Below are positions 32,816 to 45,640 of a DNA stretch of 64,000 nucleotides, one piece after another. The stretch is from the NCBI GenBank assembly GCA_047967505.1, contig CM106539.1; one strand, given 5' to 3'. The DNA comes from Dipteris shenzhenensis (Eukaryota > Polypodiophyta > Polypodiopsida > Gleicheniales). Made by a program: the position numbers and the translations under genes. Position 1 is the first letter of the stretch. Every line of letters starts with the position of its first letter. Under the pieces are notes generated by a model that searched no databases, was not told the origin of the DNA, and worked only from the letters and a program-made list of their open reading frames with translations.

Positions 32816-34779
32816 AACCCCTCGATTGCTTCATCGACCAAAAACAATAATCGATGGAGAAGGCAATAAAATACCGAAGACTTCATCAGTTGAACCTTAT
32901 CCCCTCACCCAAGGTCACAATAGTGACACGTGGCAAGATAAGGGGCACCTAGGGTTTGGTCACAATTTTGCCACATGGTAACCCAATCTACCATGTCAGG
33001 AGCCAGGTCACCCCGGCCATGTCAGCTAGCCCAATCAACTACCACATCAGCAAGTTGACCAATCAACGTGCCACGTTTGCAACCACATCAACCTACCACA
33101 TCATTAGTGGCTTGCTAGGCTGGCTTGCTAGGCACTACTGTCCCTTCACAGGCACACTATGCACACACTGCATGTGCACCTGCCTGCCTCCTCACTCAAT
33201 GCTCCATAGACATAGTCCCTTGGCAGGCACATCCCTACATGTGACCCTAAGTGCCACATCATCATTGAGCACTTTGCACCCTTTTTTTGCCCCTCCACCT
33301 AGATCAAGTTGTATCTCTTGATCCAGGAAGAATTTTAGGGCACTCCAAAAAGAAAAATCGCTCAATTTTTTGTTCTCTATGTGCTCGTCACATCACACAC
33401 TTATTTTGGCACAAGTATCACACACTTTTGAGCCTCGTCGACAAATCCACTTCCTACATGCACATCAGCCTCTAGATCAATGCATCTGATCCAACACATA
33501 AAAAGAACCAAAGAAAAGAAATTATTTGTTGTTCTTTCATCGATCGATGTTTGGTATAGATCTAGATCAGAGTAGACGAGATTGCCATAGAGGAGACGCT
33601 TTGAATTTCTTCAAGTTATCAATCTAAGCCATGCCCAAAATTCTCAACTAGCTCCTACTCGGAGCCAGTCCCTACTCTCACATATGGTTTCACATCATCA
33701 CATTACCTGAAACTTGACGTTCATCAGTTCAATGAGCACTTCAAAGTGTTTAGAGACATTGTCGATTGATCAGTGGGCAAATAGCACATGATTTGATTTC
33801 ACACACACATGCCATCATTATAAAGCCTATTTGGCTATTTCATGGCATTGTGCACTTTATTTCAGCCTTGTAAAGCCTCTTGGCTATTCCTGGCATTATT
33901 TGCCACAAGCCTTGTAATAGATCGGATTATATATTATAGTTCTACCTTCATCGACAGTTCAGATTTCACTTGCTATAATCAGTAATTTACAGTTGATTGA
34001 AACAGTGATTGTCACGACACTTTGAGTACATTTCTTGCATCATGTCTATGACTGGAACCTCAATCTGGTACCCTGCTTTTTAAAAGGTATTCCCCTTTTC
34101 CCAAAACTACTTTGTAGGATAGCAGTCCCTCCAAAATTTTGAAGATTGTTCAAAAGTGTAAAAATTGGCCCAAAAAACTTTTGAACCTTCCCCAAAATTA
34201 TTCCTATGTACCCATATCGTCTCCCAACCCCTAAATCCTTCTTCTTTTGACCATATTGTTATGCTCTAGTGTTAAATCTTTGTTGCTTCTACTCTTCTTA
34301 TTCTTCTCACCCTATTTCCATTTTGAAATCTTTGTTGCTTTGATTCCCCAACTTTAAATCTCTTTTCCACATTCACTTATGGTTCTATTTTAGAACCTCA
34401 CTAATAAGAAGTAAAAATCTCCCTACATGTTGAAGTTGTCCCCGAGTATGCTATAATAATGCAATAGCAACAAGGATGCTGACAAAAAGACATTAAATTG
34501 AATATGGGAGCAAGGCATGTTGAACTATGTAGTGTTGGCAGATTGTATCCAGTGATATTGCCTGGGAGTGGAAAAAAATAAAAGCAAAGAAACCGTATGT
34601 GCTTTCATTGAAAGAATGCATTCTTGACATGAACTTGGAATTGACCATGCCTTGATTCCAAGTTCATGGTAGACAAATGAATTATACATGGAAATGCAAC
34701 CTTATATAAATAAATTGTGAGGAAATTGATTTAGCTCACAATTACAAGGCCATATATAGATTATGAAATTGGTATTATA
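32816..34779. other. Unassigned stretch, possible retroelement relic
   Basis: It continues the DNA interrupted by copy 1. 32920-33260 is rich in CCACATCA/CCACGT-type motifs, including a CACGTGGC G-box near 32928. 33800-33960 (TTATTTCAGCCTTGTAAAGC, TTGTAATAGATCGG) has the look of an LTR transcription-end region. I find no reading frame with a family motif, so neither type nor orientation is assigned. Confidence 0.3.
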
Positions 34780-35310
34780 AGTTAATGTATGCAAAATACA
34801 AGAAAGCATCATATGGATTTAGTGAGGAATACATTTATGAAAGGCACAATGAACTATGGATTAAGTATTCATGTGAAGATGAGACTACATGTATATTGTG
34901 ATGTGGATTTGGCAAGTTTCCCAAGTATAAATAAGCACAATGGTTTGTGTCGCTCAATCAATAATGGTTTTGTTTCATGCACATAGAAGAAATGACCAAC
35001 CATATCCATAAGTAGTACAATATAGAAAATGTATACATGTTTAACACAAGCAGCTTATGAAGTTACATAGACAGGTCATTTTTTTGCAAATATGGTAGAT
35101 TAATATCTACGAACTATGGTTCCATGAGCTCCATATAATTGGATAGAAACCTTGCATTCCATGCTAGGAAAAATCATATTTCTGCACATTATAACTTTGT
35201 GAGAGAAATTTGATAAAAAGATAAGATGAGTTTTAGTTTTGTGAGGATAGTATACCAATAGCACATATTTTCACCAAAGGATTGGTAAGAGAGAAGATTG
35301 AAAAGTTTTA
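34780..35310 (+). pseudogene. Copia RNase H relic of a third family
   Basis: Translated with stops, the blocks are in Copia order: FMKGTMNYGLSIHVKMRLHV-Y-CDVDLAS, then G-x-C-R-SINNGFVSCT-stop-KK-stop-PTISISST. Next come CLTQAAYEVT, a degraded LHSMLGK...FLHIITL where AFHARTKHI would be, and finally DSIPIAHIFTKGLVREKIEK near 35245-35309. Several in-frame stops show it is dead. No LTR was identified beside it. Confidence 0.75.
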
Positions 35311-35520
35311 AATACTATTTAAGTTGACGATATGAACTTGATGGGCAATGTTACAAGATTCAAGTGTGCGCTTAGGTTTTGTCTTTTGAATTGATTAGTA
35401 TAGAGTTACTTTTTGAGTTGTATAAAACAAGCATATTGGCTCATAATGAATGGAACAAGCTCTACAAAATATCATCTAACTTTGTTCCAATTCTAAGCAG
35501 CATTCATGACAGTCAAAACA

Positions 35521-35611
35521 CACATGCACATGCACACGTGTGCACCCATGCACATATGCATGTGTGTGTGTGTGCACATGCATGCACACACACACACACA
35601 CACACACACAT
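35521..35611. repeat. CA/TG microsatellite
   Basis: Alternating CACATGCACA..., TGTGTGTGTG and a terminal CA run. It is self-complementary and likely to form hairpins. The Cys/His-rich frame across it is an artefact. Confidence 0.9.
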
Positions 35612-38159
35612 AAAATCAAGGTTAGTTATTGATCTGGTACTTACACAATGACATGTCGTTCAATGTTCCAAAATTGTGCTTATCTTCAATATGGCATCAG
35701 CAAGAATGGGGGACACTTACGAATGATGAGCACTTTGGAGTCAAAGAAGCCACACATGGCTTATAACATAGATGGCTAACATGTGATATAGAAAATTATG
35801 AGATCTTGGAAGGGTGCATATTAATTATGAGCAATACATGCTAGATATATGATTAGTGAGTACCCTTATACATTGGAAATACCATTCAATGTCATAATGC
35901 ATCCAATGACACATGTACTGAAGGGCCCACAGCTCAAACTCATTTTTTGCATAAGAATGCATTGATTAATGCTTCAAATCCATGACAAGCTACATATGAA
36001 GCCAACTATGTCGGTTGACTCTAGATGTATATATACACCGCTTGTTTGATGAGCTTGGATGTCTACAAATCTCCTTCTCTTTTTGCCTCAACATGAATCC
36101 CCTTCCCTTCATTGTCTATCTCTTCTCTTGACCATTGCATGAATGTAGACTCATCATGTGGTTGCATATAGTATGTGAACTAAATCTTTGCGTGATACAA
36201 AGTGCTTGGGACTCAACTTGTGTTTAAGAACTACTAACATTGTTCAACAGGAGTCACCATATGACTGGATAATCCCACAAGACAGTCTCACACTGCATGA
36301 GTATCTGCAAAGTTGCCAAATTTTGATGGCAAACATCACCCTAGTCATGCTTCTTTCATTCATGAAGATGGCAAAATGATAGGTATCATGGTCCATATAC
36401 TATGGCATGCAGCTAAGACAGAACTCGAGCTGAAGGTAAGAGATGGTGCATGGTAATGCGCACGACTAATTGATAAAAGGAGTAGTGATCCTCATAACCT
36501 TATGATCAGCTATCAAGGGACAAAAAGGAATAAATGCTTTGGATGGTACACTCGATAAAGCCTCACTACAGTTTGTGTATGGTGACAATATATACGCAGG
36601 GGTGGGGTGGCAACTAATCAACTCAAGTCAACAAGCCTAGTAAGTAACAACCCCAAACATTGAGCAAGACACTACCCAAGCATAATCAGTTGCCACAATA
36701 TAGAGTGGTGAATAGACAACACGACAGCTACAAGAAGCAATCGACTCTAAGTACATTAAGTTAACAAGGCTTTGTGAACATGGCTTAAACTCAACATTAT
36801 TGCATGATCATAGAGATCTTGAAAGAAGATGTTCTCTTTGAAGATATCATTACATACTTTGACTTTTTGCAAAGTTTGAAAGGGTTGATGGGTTCACCTT
36901 CATAAACTCATTCACAATTGGTTGATGGGGTGCTCAGAATACTTCCCTCATAGTCATACAATCACATGCATGTCAATAATCATACATGACTTGTGAAATA
37001 CATGAGTAACATTTGGATGCACTTACTTAATTTGTTGTTGTAATATAGGGGCTAGACACATATGCCCATGACTACCCATAATAAATCAAGCACTCATACC
37101 TTTGCAAGGATTATCTCTAAGGGCTACTGCATACACCCATTTACTCATTTGGATGTACTTACTTAATGTGTTGTTGTAATATAGGGGCTAGACACATATG
37201 CCCATCACCACCCATAATAAATCAAGCACTCATACCTTTGCAGGGATTATCTCTAAGGGCTACTACACACACCCATTGGGTTATACAACATTAGGCGATA
37301 GAGATCTTGGAAAAAGATGTTCTCTTTGGAATTATCATCACATAATTTGACTTTTCCAAACTCTGAAAGGGTTGATGGAGTGTCTTTCACCTTCATAAAC
37401 TCATTCACATTCAAAGTTTAATAGGGGGAGGGGCCAACATTGCAATTATCAATTCTAGAGTATAATAAAGGTATAGGATGATTACTCATGAACCTTGGTA
37501 TGCATATAAACATCTTGACAACTCCCCAAATACATAGGGTATGATGGATCCCCAAGTACATGGGAAATGGATGGTTTTTCCCCTAGAGAACTATGTATAG
37601 GCATGCTTGCTTAAAGGACTATGGGATTGGAAATTCTTGCTTTATTGACCATGGTTGAGTATTCCTTTATTATGGACTCCATTTAATATCTTATTTGTTG
37701 AGGCCTAATTTTAGCATGTGGTATGAAAAGTTTGGGACACCTACTATGGTATTAAACACACAATATTTACTTTGGCTCTATGAAAAGGATGGTGACTACA
37801 AAAAAAGCTACTAGTTTTGTTAGCTCAATGACGACTGAGGCTCGTTGGGATATTCATATTGCTTCCCTAGTGGTCATACAACCACAAAAATGTTGATAAT
37901 CATACATACCTCTTGAAGTACATGTGGAATCTCTTGGTGTGCAAGATTTTTATGGAACATTATGAGGCATGACTCAAACATTGTGAGTTGCCCCATAGAG
38001 TACCTCTTGCTAAGGCAACATATTTGATTTGCTTTGATGTATAATTGCATTTGATATTTTGACATCGAGAACAAGTGGATCTCTATATAGAAGCTTGCAA
38101 TCCCAAAATAAGAGGTTTGTTCTCACATATCTTTTTTTTGGATGGATGCAGGTGAGTGG
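35612..38159. repeat. Non-coding stretch with direct repeats at 36.8-37.4 kb
   Basis: No supported gene. A tandem duplication has a 136-bp period (ACTTACTTAA at 37021 and 37157). A diverged repeat occurs at 36806-36910 and 37300-37405 (AGAAGATGTTCTCTTTG..., AAAGGGTTGATGG..., CTTCATAAACTCATTCACA). Elsewhere only short frames without motifs. Confidence 0.6.
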
Positions 38160-38184
38160 AGTTCCTTCAATATTTTGATCTTAT

Positions 38185-38256
38185 TTATATGTATGAGTAT
38201 TATGTACATGTGTATAACTAGGGTTACCTAGGTACTAGAACCTTTAACCCCATACC
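38185..38256 (-). repeat. LTR scrap related to family B
   Basis: GATCTTATTTATATGTATGA, GTATTATGTACATGTG and a terminal CCTTTAACCCCA parallel the family B LTR and the relic at 25487-25560, in the same orientation. A pyrimidine-rich region adjoins it. Confidence 0.5.
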
Positions 38257-39429
38257 TTGCTCTTCCCCCTTGCTCCCGCTAGTTTGTTGCCTCTAGGCAC
38301 TACCGCTTGCTTTGCACCCGTGTTGCCTACTCGTACAACCTTTTGTGGATCCTCCTTCTCCTCTGTCAAGCTAACTGTGCCCTTTACTAACACATTCGAA
38401 TATTCCTCATCCTCCCACCACCTAGCTCAATGCCAATCACAATGGACTCCCAGGTTTCTCTCTTTAATTCCTTTCTTAAATCTTGGGCCTTTTTTATCAG
38501 CCATTTGTAGCCTCCATAGCATCAACATGCTCCATTACATTTTAAACCCCCTTTTTCATTTGTTAATGCTACTTTATTACCATAGTCTCTCCCCCTACCC
38601 CTCTTTAATGATTATTTATTAATCTCTTCATTTAATAGTCTCTTTTGTATGATGACCCTTTACCCCCTTGATACTTTTCTTCATTCTCTGTAATAATCTT
38701 TTAATTATCTCTCTCCTATGTTAACCCTTTCCTCTTGCCTAATTCCTTTTTCTATTTTCTCATTTAATTTTTAATCCAAGTTTGACATTATCTAATTCAT
38801 TGGCTCCTAGATCCCTTTATTTCTATCTCCATTTTTCACCTTAAATAAATCCCTCCCACCTCTTTACTCATTATTCTTTACTAAGTTTTTAAGTATACAA
38901 CTATTAACTAACCTCTTTGCTAATCAAACCCCCTTTTCTTCCTTACTAATCTTCTACCCTCCCATCTCTTTTCCTTTTTCCACCCCCACTTCTTTTATTT
39001 TTATTCACCCTCCCATCTCTTTCATTCTTTTTCACAATTATACTCTAACTTTATTAATGCTCAATTGTCAATCTTATCATCCACCCTCCCCATCTTCCAT
39101 TTCTTAAAGTTCTTAATTTATTCATTTTTTGAAACTCTATTTGTCCTCTTTGTCTTTGGGGTTAGGTTTTTTAACTTATGAACATATCCTACCCCCCTCC
39201 TCTAGTAGAAAGACCTCCTCTCGTGAGTTTCCATGCACCTTCAAATCCAATTCATTATTATTTCATTCTTTTCATGACTTTCCCTGATTTTTCATTCTCT
39301 TTCATACCTAATTATTTATCCCCCCCTTTTTCCCCATTGTGCCTCTTCTGCCCTTTATTCTACACTCCTCCCCTATAAGTTTGCAGTCAAGTTTTAATTT
39401 TTACTGTGACCTCGATAACAAGGGAGGGG
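38257..39429. repeat. Pyrimidine-rich stretch
   Basis: The plus strand is strongly C/T-rich with some AT-rich parts. It ends in a purine-rich GATAACAAGGGAGGGG (to 39429), which resembles a polypurine tract in front of the next LTR-like segment. Frames at 38257-38622 and 39178-39378 look compositional. Confidence 0.5.
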
Positions 39430-39434
39430 TATTT

Positions 39435-40282
39435 ATGATGCATGTCTTCCCAACTAAGGTTTCCAACTAAGGTTTAAGCTAGTTCTTACCATGTTCTCTT
39501 ATTGGATGGAGGCACGTATGTAGACTCCCCTCTTCAATAAAAGTGACACTTGCTAGGACTTGTCCAAGCTCAACCTTTTTGCAATTTATGCAAAATCATT
39601 TTTACAAAATTGGCCACTGCTTGTTAACTTTTTTATAAATATTAGTCGGTGTTAGCCCTTAGGTTAGGCTAACATGGGTAGGATTCTAAGTGTGGTTATA
39701 GAGTGCGGACTTGCTCAAAAGCGATGGAAGAACATTCTAGACTGAGCACCATTTGTAGCTGAAGGTGCTAGAGATTGTGGTAAATCAACCAGTAGCAAGT
39801 AGCGGTGTGGTGCACCGATCACGATGTAGTTTGGAAGGCAGTTTTGTGTAGTTAATAGAAAGCGATTATAACAGGGAGAGGCAGAGAACAAGAGAGCAAT
39901 GTGCTGAGTTCTCTCCCTCTCACTTGAGCTTGCTAGATTAGGAAGCATACACTGAGTGTTCATTGCATGCCGAGGTGACTTGGTTGTAAGCAAAAGATCA
40001 ATATAAGTTCATTTTCTTGTTTATACGATCTTTCTCCTTTATCATGTTTTGCACTCAGTATTCCTTTCCTAAGTGTGTAAACTTGAAATTCTACCATCAC
40101 CATATGGTTCTCCTACAAACAACTAACCTCAAACTCTAAGTGTTAATGTTGTCTTCTATTCTGTCACGCGTGCATGCTGTATGAAAGATTGCAAGAGCGA
40201 GCATCTTCACTGAGCACTGCACAAGCTGAGGTTAGCACCAAGCACCTTAAGTTAGTTGTGGGTGAGTGACACCAAAACGTCA
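39435..40282 (+). repeat. Probable Gypsy 5' LTR
   Basis: A segment from TGATGCATG (about 39435) to CCAAAACGTCA (40282), about 850 bp. It is followed at once by ACATTTTGGGGATCCTGCTG-GGGA, which resembles the degenerate primer site of plant Ty3/Gypsy elements (TTTGGCG-type start, GCTGGGGA end). The AGTTCATTTTCTTGTTTATA stretch near 40000 resembles an LTR transcript end. No partner LTR was found, so the boundaries are provisional. Confidence 0.5.
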
Positions 40283-40967
40283 ACATTTTGGGGATCCTGC
40301 TGGGGATGGGTCAATTGAATTATGGTTGATGAGTTGTTAGTCTAGGAGATCTAGAGAACTGAAGCGGTAAGCTTAGAATTGAGAGGTTCGAGGTTCATGC
40401 TAACTAGTGATGAAGTGAAGTAGTTGTTGGGAAGTGTGGGCTATTACAATAAATTTCTCCAAGTAACTCCAGATTAGTGGCACAGTCTAGTGGTGTGCTT
40501 GAAGACTAGCATGTGGAATACAAAAAGTATTCAAATAGCTACTCAAATAATTTCTACCTTATTCAATGGCTAACACATGCTTGGAAAGAAGATGAAGATA
40601 TATGGCCAAGCACAATGAATTCATATGCCAAAGGAATTGGCTACATCCTACCATGAGAACTGGAGTGGTCTCTAAATCAAACTTCAATGCCCAAAGGAGA
40701 TTGGCAAAAGCATCAACTGTAGGAGCAGAGTGTGTGAGGAGGGGTGGAAGTTGATCACTATGTAGAGTCAGAAGGATGGAACACTGGTCTTGGGATGAGG
40801 CGTCCCAAAATATTGGCAGATGAAGGTCATCATGGCAGGTGGAGTCTGAGCATTCACCCATAGAAAGCTTGGATTTCAAGCAGTTTGCCATTTTGTCTAT
40901 GGAACATCAAAATGAATGCGAGGACGAACATAGAGAATAGAGAGAGCAAATTTGACAATACTCGGCT

Positions 40968-42248
40968 ATGATACCAAAGAAATTACATCAAGAAAGATAT
41001 GAAGGAAAAGGACTAGCTATAGCAGAGGATCAAAGGATCAATCGACAAGAAGAGCAACGTGCTTTTGATGGAGAGAGATGCCACCAAAGGCCTGAAGTGA
41101 ACGTGGAACAACATAGGCAATTTGCTCAAGTTCCTCTTACCATGGACAGATGTTCCACTTGGCTTGCGGATGTACAAAAACCTGCACCTCTAAGGCTTGA
41201 AGATAGTATAACGAATCGATTGCAAGATAGTCGATAGCGACCTCATACACATAAAGGAAAGTATGATAGGTGGAGAGCCAGTGACTTGGTCCTTTGAGTA
41301 GAAGACTTATCTATCCCGGATATAGAGCAAAGAAATCTAAGTCTAGCACAACATTAAGGTAAAATTTCAAAACTCCAAGGCCACTGATGACGAGAATCCA
41401 TATAGTCGTCTGCAGAGTTTCTTGTGAGTTTGCCACATCAATGGTGCAACAATAGGCAAGGAATACATGGACTATTTTCCATGTACCGTAATAAAAAACA
41501 CTCAGAGATGTTTCAACCAATTTCCAATTGAATATTTCCCTGATTGGTATAAAATGTCTAAAGCCTTCCTGCGAAGGCTTCGGCAAGAGATCAACAAAGA
41601 AGATGTTCATACCAAGCTAAGTGAGTTGAAGCAAAATAAAGGAGAGTTTATCCAATACTTTGTACTTAGGATGATAGCTCTTATCAATTAGTTGAGTACT
41701 ATCCCAGATGATAAGTCTATGTGAGCCTAGTTGATCACAAGCTGCACTTAGGTAGATTTGTACAAGCCAAAGATAGTCAATCCGACCAAGACTTATGAAG
41801 AATTGCTAGAACAAGTTGTTGCTTCAGAGAAGAGTGAAGGCTTAAAGAGCAAGGCAAAGAAGAAATATGCTAATGGGGACACCAAGGAGATTTCAAAGAT
41901 AAGCTCAAAATCAAGCTAAGGACGGCCTTGAAAGAAAGATTGGGCATTCAAGGGAAACCAAGAAACACTGAGAAATGGGGTAATAAGTGTTCTAGGGGTG
42001 GACATTTAGAAGAAGAATACAAAACTAAGTTTTGCAATACTTGTACCAAGTTTGGGGATGATGACTCGAATTGTTGGTTCAATGGTAAAAATCACCAAGT
42101 GTCAGCAAACCAAGTGATGACTAATGCTCAACCACCAAATGGTAAATCACCACATCCAAGGAAGGAGGACAAAGGTAAGAATGGTAAGGAGAAACCAAAT
42201 CATCCAAGATCAAGTGTTTTTGTTGTGGATAAATCATATGTGCTCTAA
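40968..42248 (+). pseudogene. Gypsy gag relic
   Basis: Pieces in three frames: a basic, Gln-rich N-terminal part (40968-41237), and a capsid-like piece with YFPDWYKMSKAFLRRLRQEI and LKQNKGEFIQYFVLRM (41467-41691), typical of a retrotransposon gag 'F..RF......L...KQ..G.S..E' region. A Cys-rich tail follows (41928-42248) with CSRGGHLEEEY and KFCNTCTKFGDDDSNCWF, a damaged zinc-binding segment. Confidence 0.7.
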
Positions 42249-42656
42249 TTGTCTAATTTGGGTTTGAAATTTCTCAAAACTAACATGGAAAGAAAGGAAG
42301 TGGGTCTAGAATGCCAAGAATTTATAGCCAAGCTACCAATAGTAGTTTGATGCCCAAACGGTTACTAGGTCAAAAGGATCAATTGCAACCATTGTACACA
42401 AGGGTTCCTCAAATAAAAACATTAATTGGAAGGCTCAAAAGGAGTTGGCTACTAAAATTACAAGGGATTTAAAGAGGAAAGCTCCAGTAGTGTTTATGCT
42501 TGAACAAATTTGGTAGTCCATTACTGAGCAAGGAGAATCCTCAAATCTAAGTAAAATGTATCAAAACCGAGCGTTTCATCAGATTTTAGCGTAGAGCTAG
42601 CCCAAGCATGAGAAATATTCAAGAACATGTAAGTCAATCTGACATTTGCTAAGTTA

Positions 42657-42968
42657 ATGTGGATAGCTCCCTATTGTTGGGATTTCTTTGCCCAACGTAT
42701 TAAAGAGTCATCCAAGCAACTAAAAGAGGTGAATTATTTAGCCACTATACATGTTATTGATGCTCTAATAGTCGACAAGAAAGTACTAGTGATCACCATC
42801 AAAGTTAAGAAACAGACTATACCAGGAGTGATAGTAGATGGTGGTTTTGGGGTCAACATTATTTCTAAAGAAATTGTGAAAAGGTTAAAGGTCAAGTCTT
42901 TCAAACCATCACCTTTCCGAGTATTCATGGCAGATCAATGGCTAGTTGACCCGCAAGTTATGCTATAG
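42657..42968 (+). pseudogene. Gypsy aspartic protease relic
   Basis: VLVITIKVKKQTIPGVIVDG, then GFGVNIISKEIVKRL, matches the plant Gypsy retropepsin pattern 'V..DGGSGVN.I'. The catalytic Asp is present (VDGG), and the stop at 42967 ends the frame. Confidence 0.75.
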
Positions 42969-43245
42969 GATGTTGTCATCTCTATAGGTGGATCTATTAT
43001 ACAATTAGTTTTATTGTACTCATTATCAAGCTTCATCCACACATGTGGCTTAAACTTCCAAATTTTTGTGCATTGGGAACTGTGGGGTAACTTTTCTATT
43101 GGGAAAGTATTCCCAAGTAATGGTTCATTTATTGTGCATACTCCTTCGAGTCCATCAGGGGACCATTCAAGAGGAGGTGGCTCAGATTTTGGGAGAGCTA
43201 GCTTGGTAAGATACAACTCTATGATCCTAGTTTGGACTCATTGAA

Positions 43246-43620
43246 ATGATCGACCTTGGCTTTGTGGCGATGTCCTCCTTTGGTTTTCTTATAAATTATC
43301 AAAAGTTAAATTCACAAATAGTCCGTGATCCGTTTCCAATACCTTTCACTGATGCAATCTTGGACCAAGTTGCAAGACATGAGATGTACTCATTTATGGA
43401 TGGTTACAATGGTTATAATCAAATTACTAGGATCATTCTAAAATTGTCTTTATCACGAAATGGGGTGCTTATGCAACCCGATTAATGCCCTTTGGGTTAA
43501 GAGATGCTCCATCAACCTTCCAAAAGTTTATAATAGAGACTTTTCATGATTATCTCACTAAGTTCATTGCCATTTACTTAGATCTTTTTGTGTTTATTCT
43601 TCATACAAATATTATCTAGA
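43246..43620 (+). pseudogene. Gypsy reverse transcriptase relic
   Basis: NYQKLNSQIVRDPFPIPFTD, then QVARHEMYSFMDGYNGYNQI, are RT motifs in frame 43246-43485. After a frame change, RLMPFGLRDAPSTFQKFI and FIAIYLDLFVFI follow. The catalytic YLDD reads YLDL, so the active site is lost as well as the frame. Confidence 0.9.
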
Positions 43621-45212
43621 AGGTAACCAGATTATTGGCACCTAATTAGCCGAATGAGCTAGATGGGGATGGATCTGTTTGTCAAAAAAAAAAGATGTAT
43701 ACAGGCCACCACTACTTAATGCATAATTGTATCAAGAAAATAATTATTCACCTTTAGTGTTATAACAACAACCATGACATAAGTGCTTCTTTGTTGTCGC
43801 CTTGCCAGTCCAGATAGTAGACCCACCCATGATCGAGGACAATGATGTACACCCACAATGAAAAGGCTTGCAGTAATGAAACCAATCATGTGGTCTATTG
43901 CATAACTTGTAAGCATAATGAGGAAAATGCATTGGCCACACCAATTACCTAGTGACACACATTCAACCTCAATGGTCGCCAATAAGGATGAAATTAGATG
44001 TAGAACAATATTTACCTTTTAATGAAAATTTTGATGTAGAGATTCTAGTGAAAAGAGAGAACGTAGATAAGGCAATCACACTATAAAAAAATACATAACT
44101 GACTTTGATACCACTGGCAATAGAGGATATAAGGATCTCAAAGGACACCCTCACTGTGAGGAAAAATATTACAACTTAAAATGTTGACACATTATATAAA
44201 CCATCCATAGGATTTTAAAAAGAGGATTTTCCTTCATTATTTCTCATGACTATAACTTTTGTTCTATTTTTCCTAATGATGTTTCCAATCCAAAATGGTA
44301 TTCAATATTTCAAAAATTGAATTCAAGGAGATGATAAACTTGTTTTACTCGATAAAAGTATTACATAGCAACAAAGTAAAAACACAAAGCAACCCACTTC
44401 TCCCACCAGACAAACCAAGCTTTATTTATTGCCAATTTGGTCATGCATTACTAGCTTGAAAGTTTTGCATCACATCCCAAGAAATCCTAATTTAATAGAT
44501 GGATGTTCTATTTTACTATCCAAACTGATTGGACACAAGCTACCCCAACAATAATATATATTGCTACATTTTCTTTGCTTTGAGTTATTTCTATGCTTCC
44601 TGGTTTTGTTGTATGCACTAGGCTGCCCCTACCAGAAACACTACCGAAAAGTGCATTGCACATCTATGTAAAAAGAGTTGCACATTCGTGTCAATCCCAA
44701 CACCTTCTGATTGTGAGCATGCAACCTTACCACTGCACCATGCATGTGCTTATGCACATATGTGCGCACATTAATGCACATATGTGAAAAGAAATGCGCA
44801 CCTACACCTCCGGTGCAAGAAATCTGGCTTTGACTACTTGGGGCCTAGTGTGTGTGCATATGACAAAATTAGAAGCATAGAAATATAAGACATGCATTTT
44901 CTTGCACATATCTCTTGTTTGTGTGATACCTTGTGGCAACTATTCCAAAGAAGATTGATGATAAAGTAAAAAGAAAGGCGGGATCCTTCCAACAATTCAT
45001 TTTCTTCTTACTTCATGCAACTTATGCAAATTTAGGTGATGCCACTTCTTGAAATTGGCTGCATTGAAAATGTAGACTAATGTGGACTAACATGGGCTGC
45101 TATCAATCTCTAAAGTTGGTTGATGAAATTCATGTAGACTTTGTCTTTGAACTTGCACTCGGGAGCTTAATTTGTTTTCTTCCTCTTCCCAATAAGCCTA
45201 TAATGTAGCCTT
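43621..45212. other. No supported gene
   Basis: AT-rich. A Cys/His-rich minus-strand frame at 43944-43744 (with CNRPHDWFHYCKPFHCGC and CHGCC) is the only protein-like piece. I do not recognise it and it is short. A primer-site-like TTTGATACCACTGG at 44103 has no LTR I can delimit. Confidence 0.35.
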
Positions 45213-45640
45213 GCTCTGATACCACTACTAACACCATAACATAAATTTAAGAACATTAAACCATGTGCGAAAGAATCAAGGAGATTTAGAGAGGAGGAGG
45301 AAAGAGAGAGAAGTAGCATTGGGTCCGAATTTCCCCCTTTAGATTGTAGCTCTTGCTTCCCACTAGAGTATTTATAATGTATATTCCTAAAACAAAGAGC
45401 CAATAATAGTATGTCTAAAGCATCCCTTTTTTCCAAAGTAAGGGATTACTTTTCACAAAGCCACTTTGGCCTCACTTTATCCAAAATGATTTATGTCCCT
45501 TGTGTTTTACAAAGACGCTTTGGGCTTACCTTATCCAAAATCAGTTATGGCTTGTACTTCAAATATGCTTGAGGTTTACAATATCAATGTAATAAAATTG
45601 GCCCATGGCCATATAATATGCACCATACAACACCTCAATT
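45213..45640 (-). repeat. Possible Copia LTR with primer-site complement
   Basis: GCTCTGATACCACTA at 45213-45227 is the complement of an initiator-Met primer site (minus strand TGGTATCAGAGC). An AT-rich segment follows that would be the LTR of a minus-strand element. No second copy or coding region adjoins it, so the extent is a guess. Confidence 0.3.

Larger units (their letters stand above)
40283..43620 (+). mobile_element. Ty3/Gypsy element relic, 3'-truncated
   Basis: Primer-like site, gag, protease and the first part of RT are in the correct order on the plus strand after the LTR at 39435-40282. Similarity fades after about 43610 within RT. The rest of RT, RNase H, integrase and the 3' LTR are absent. 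Many stops and shifts show an old insertion. Confidence 0.8.
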
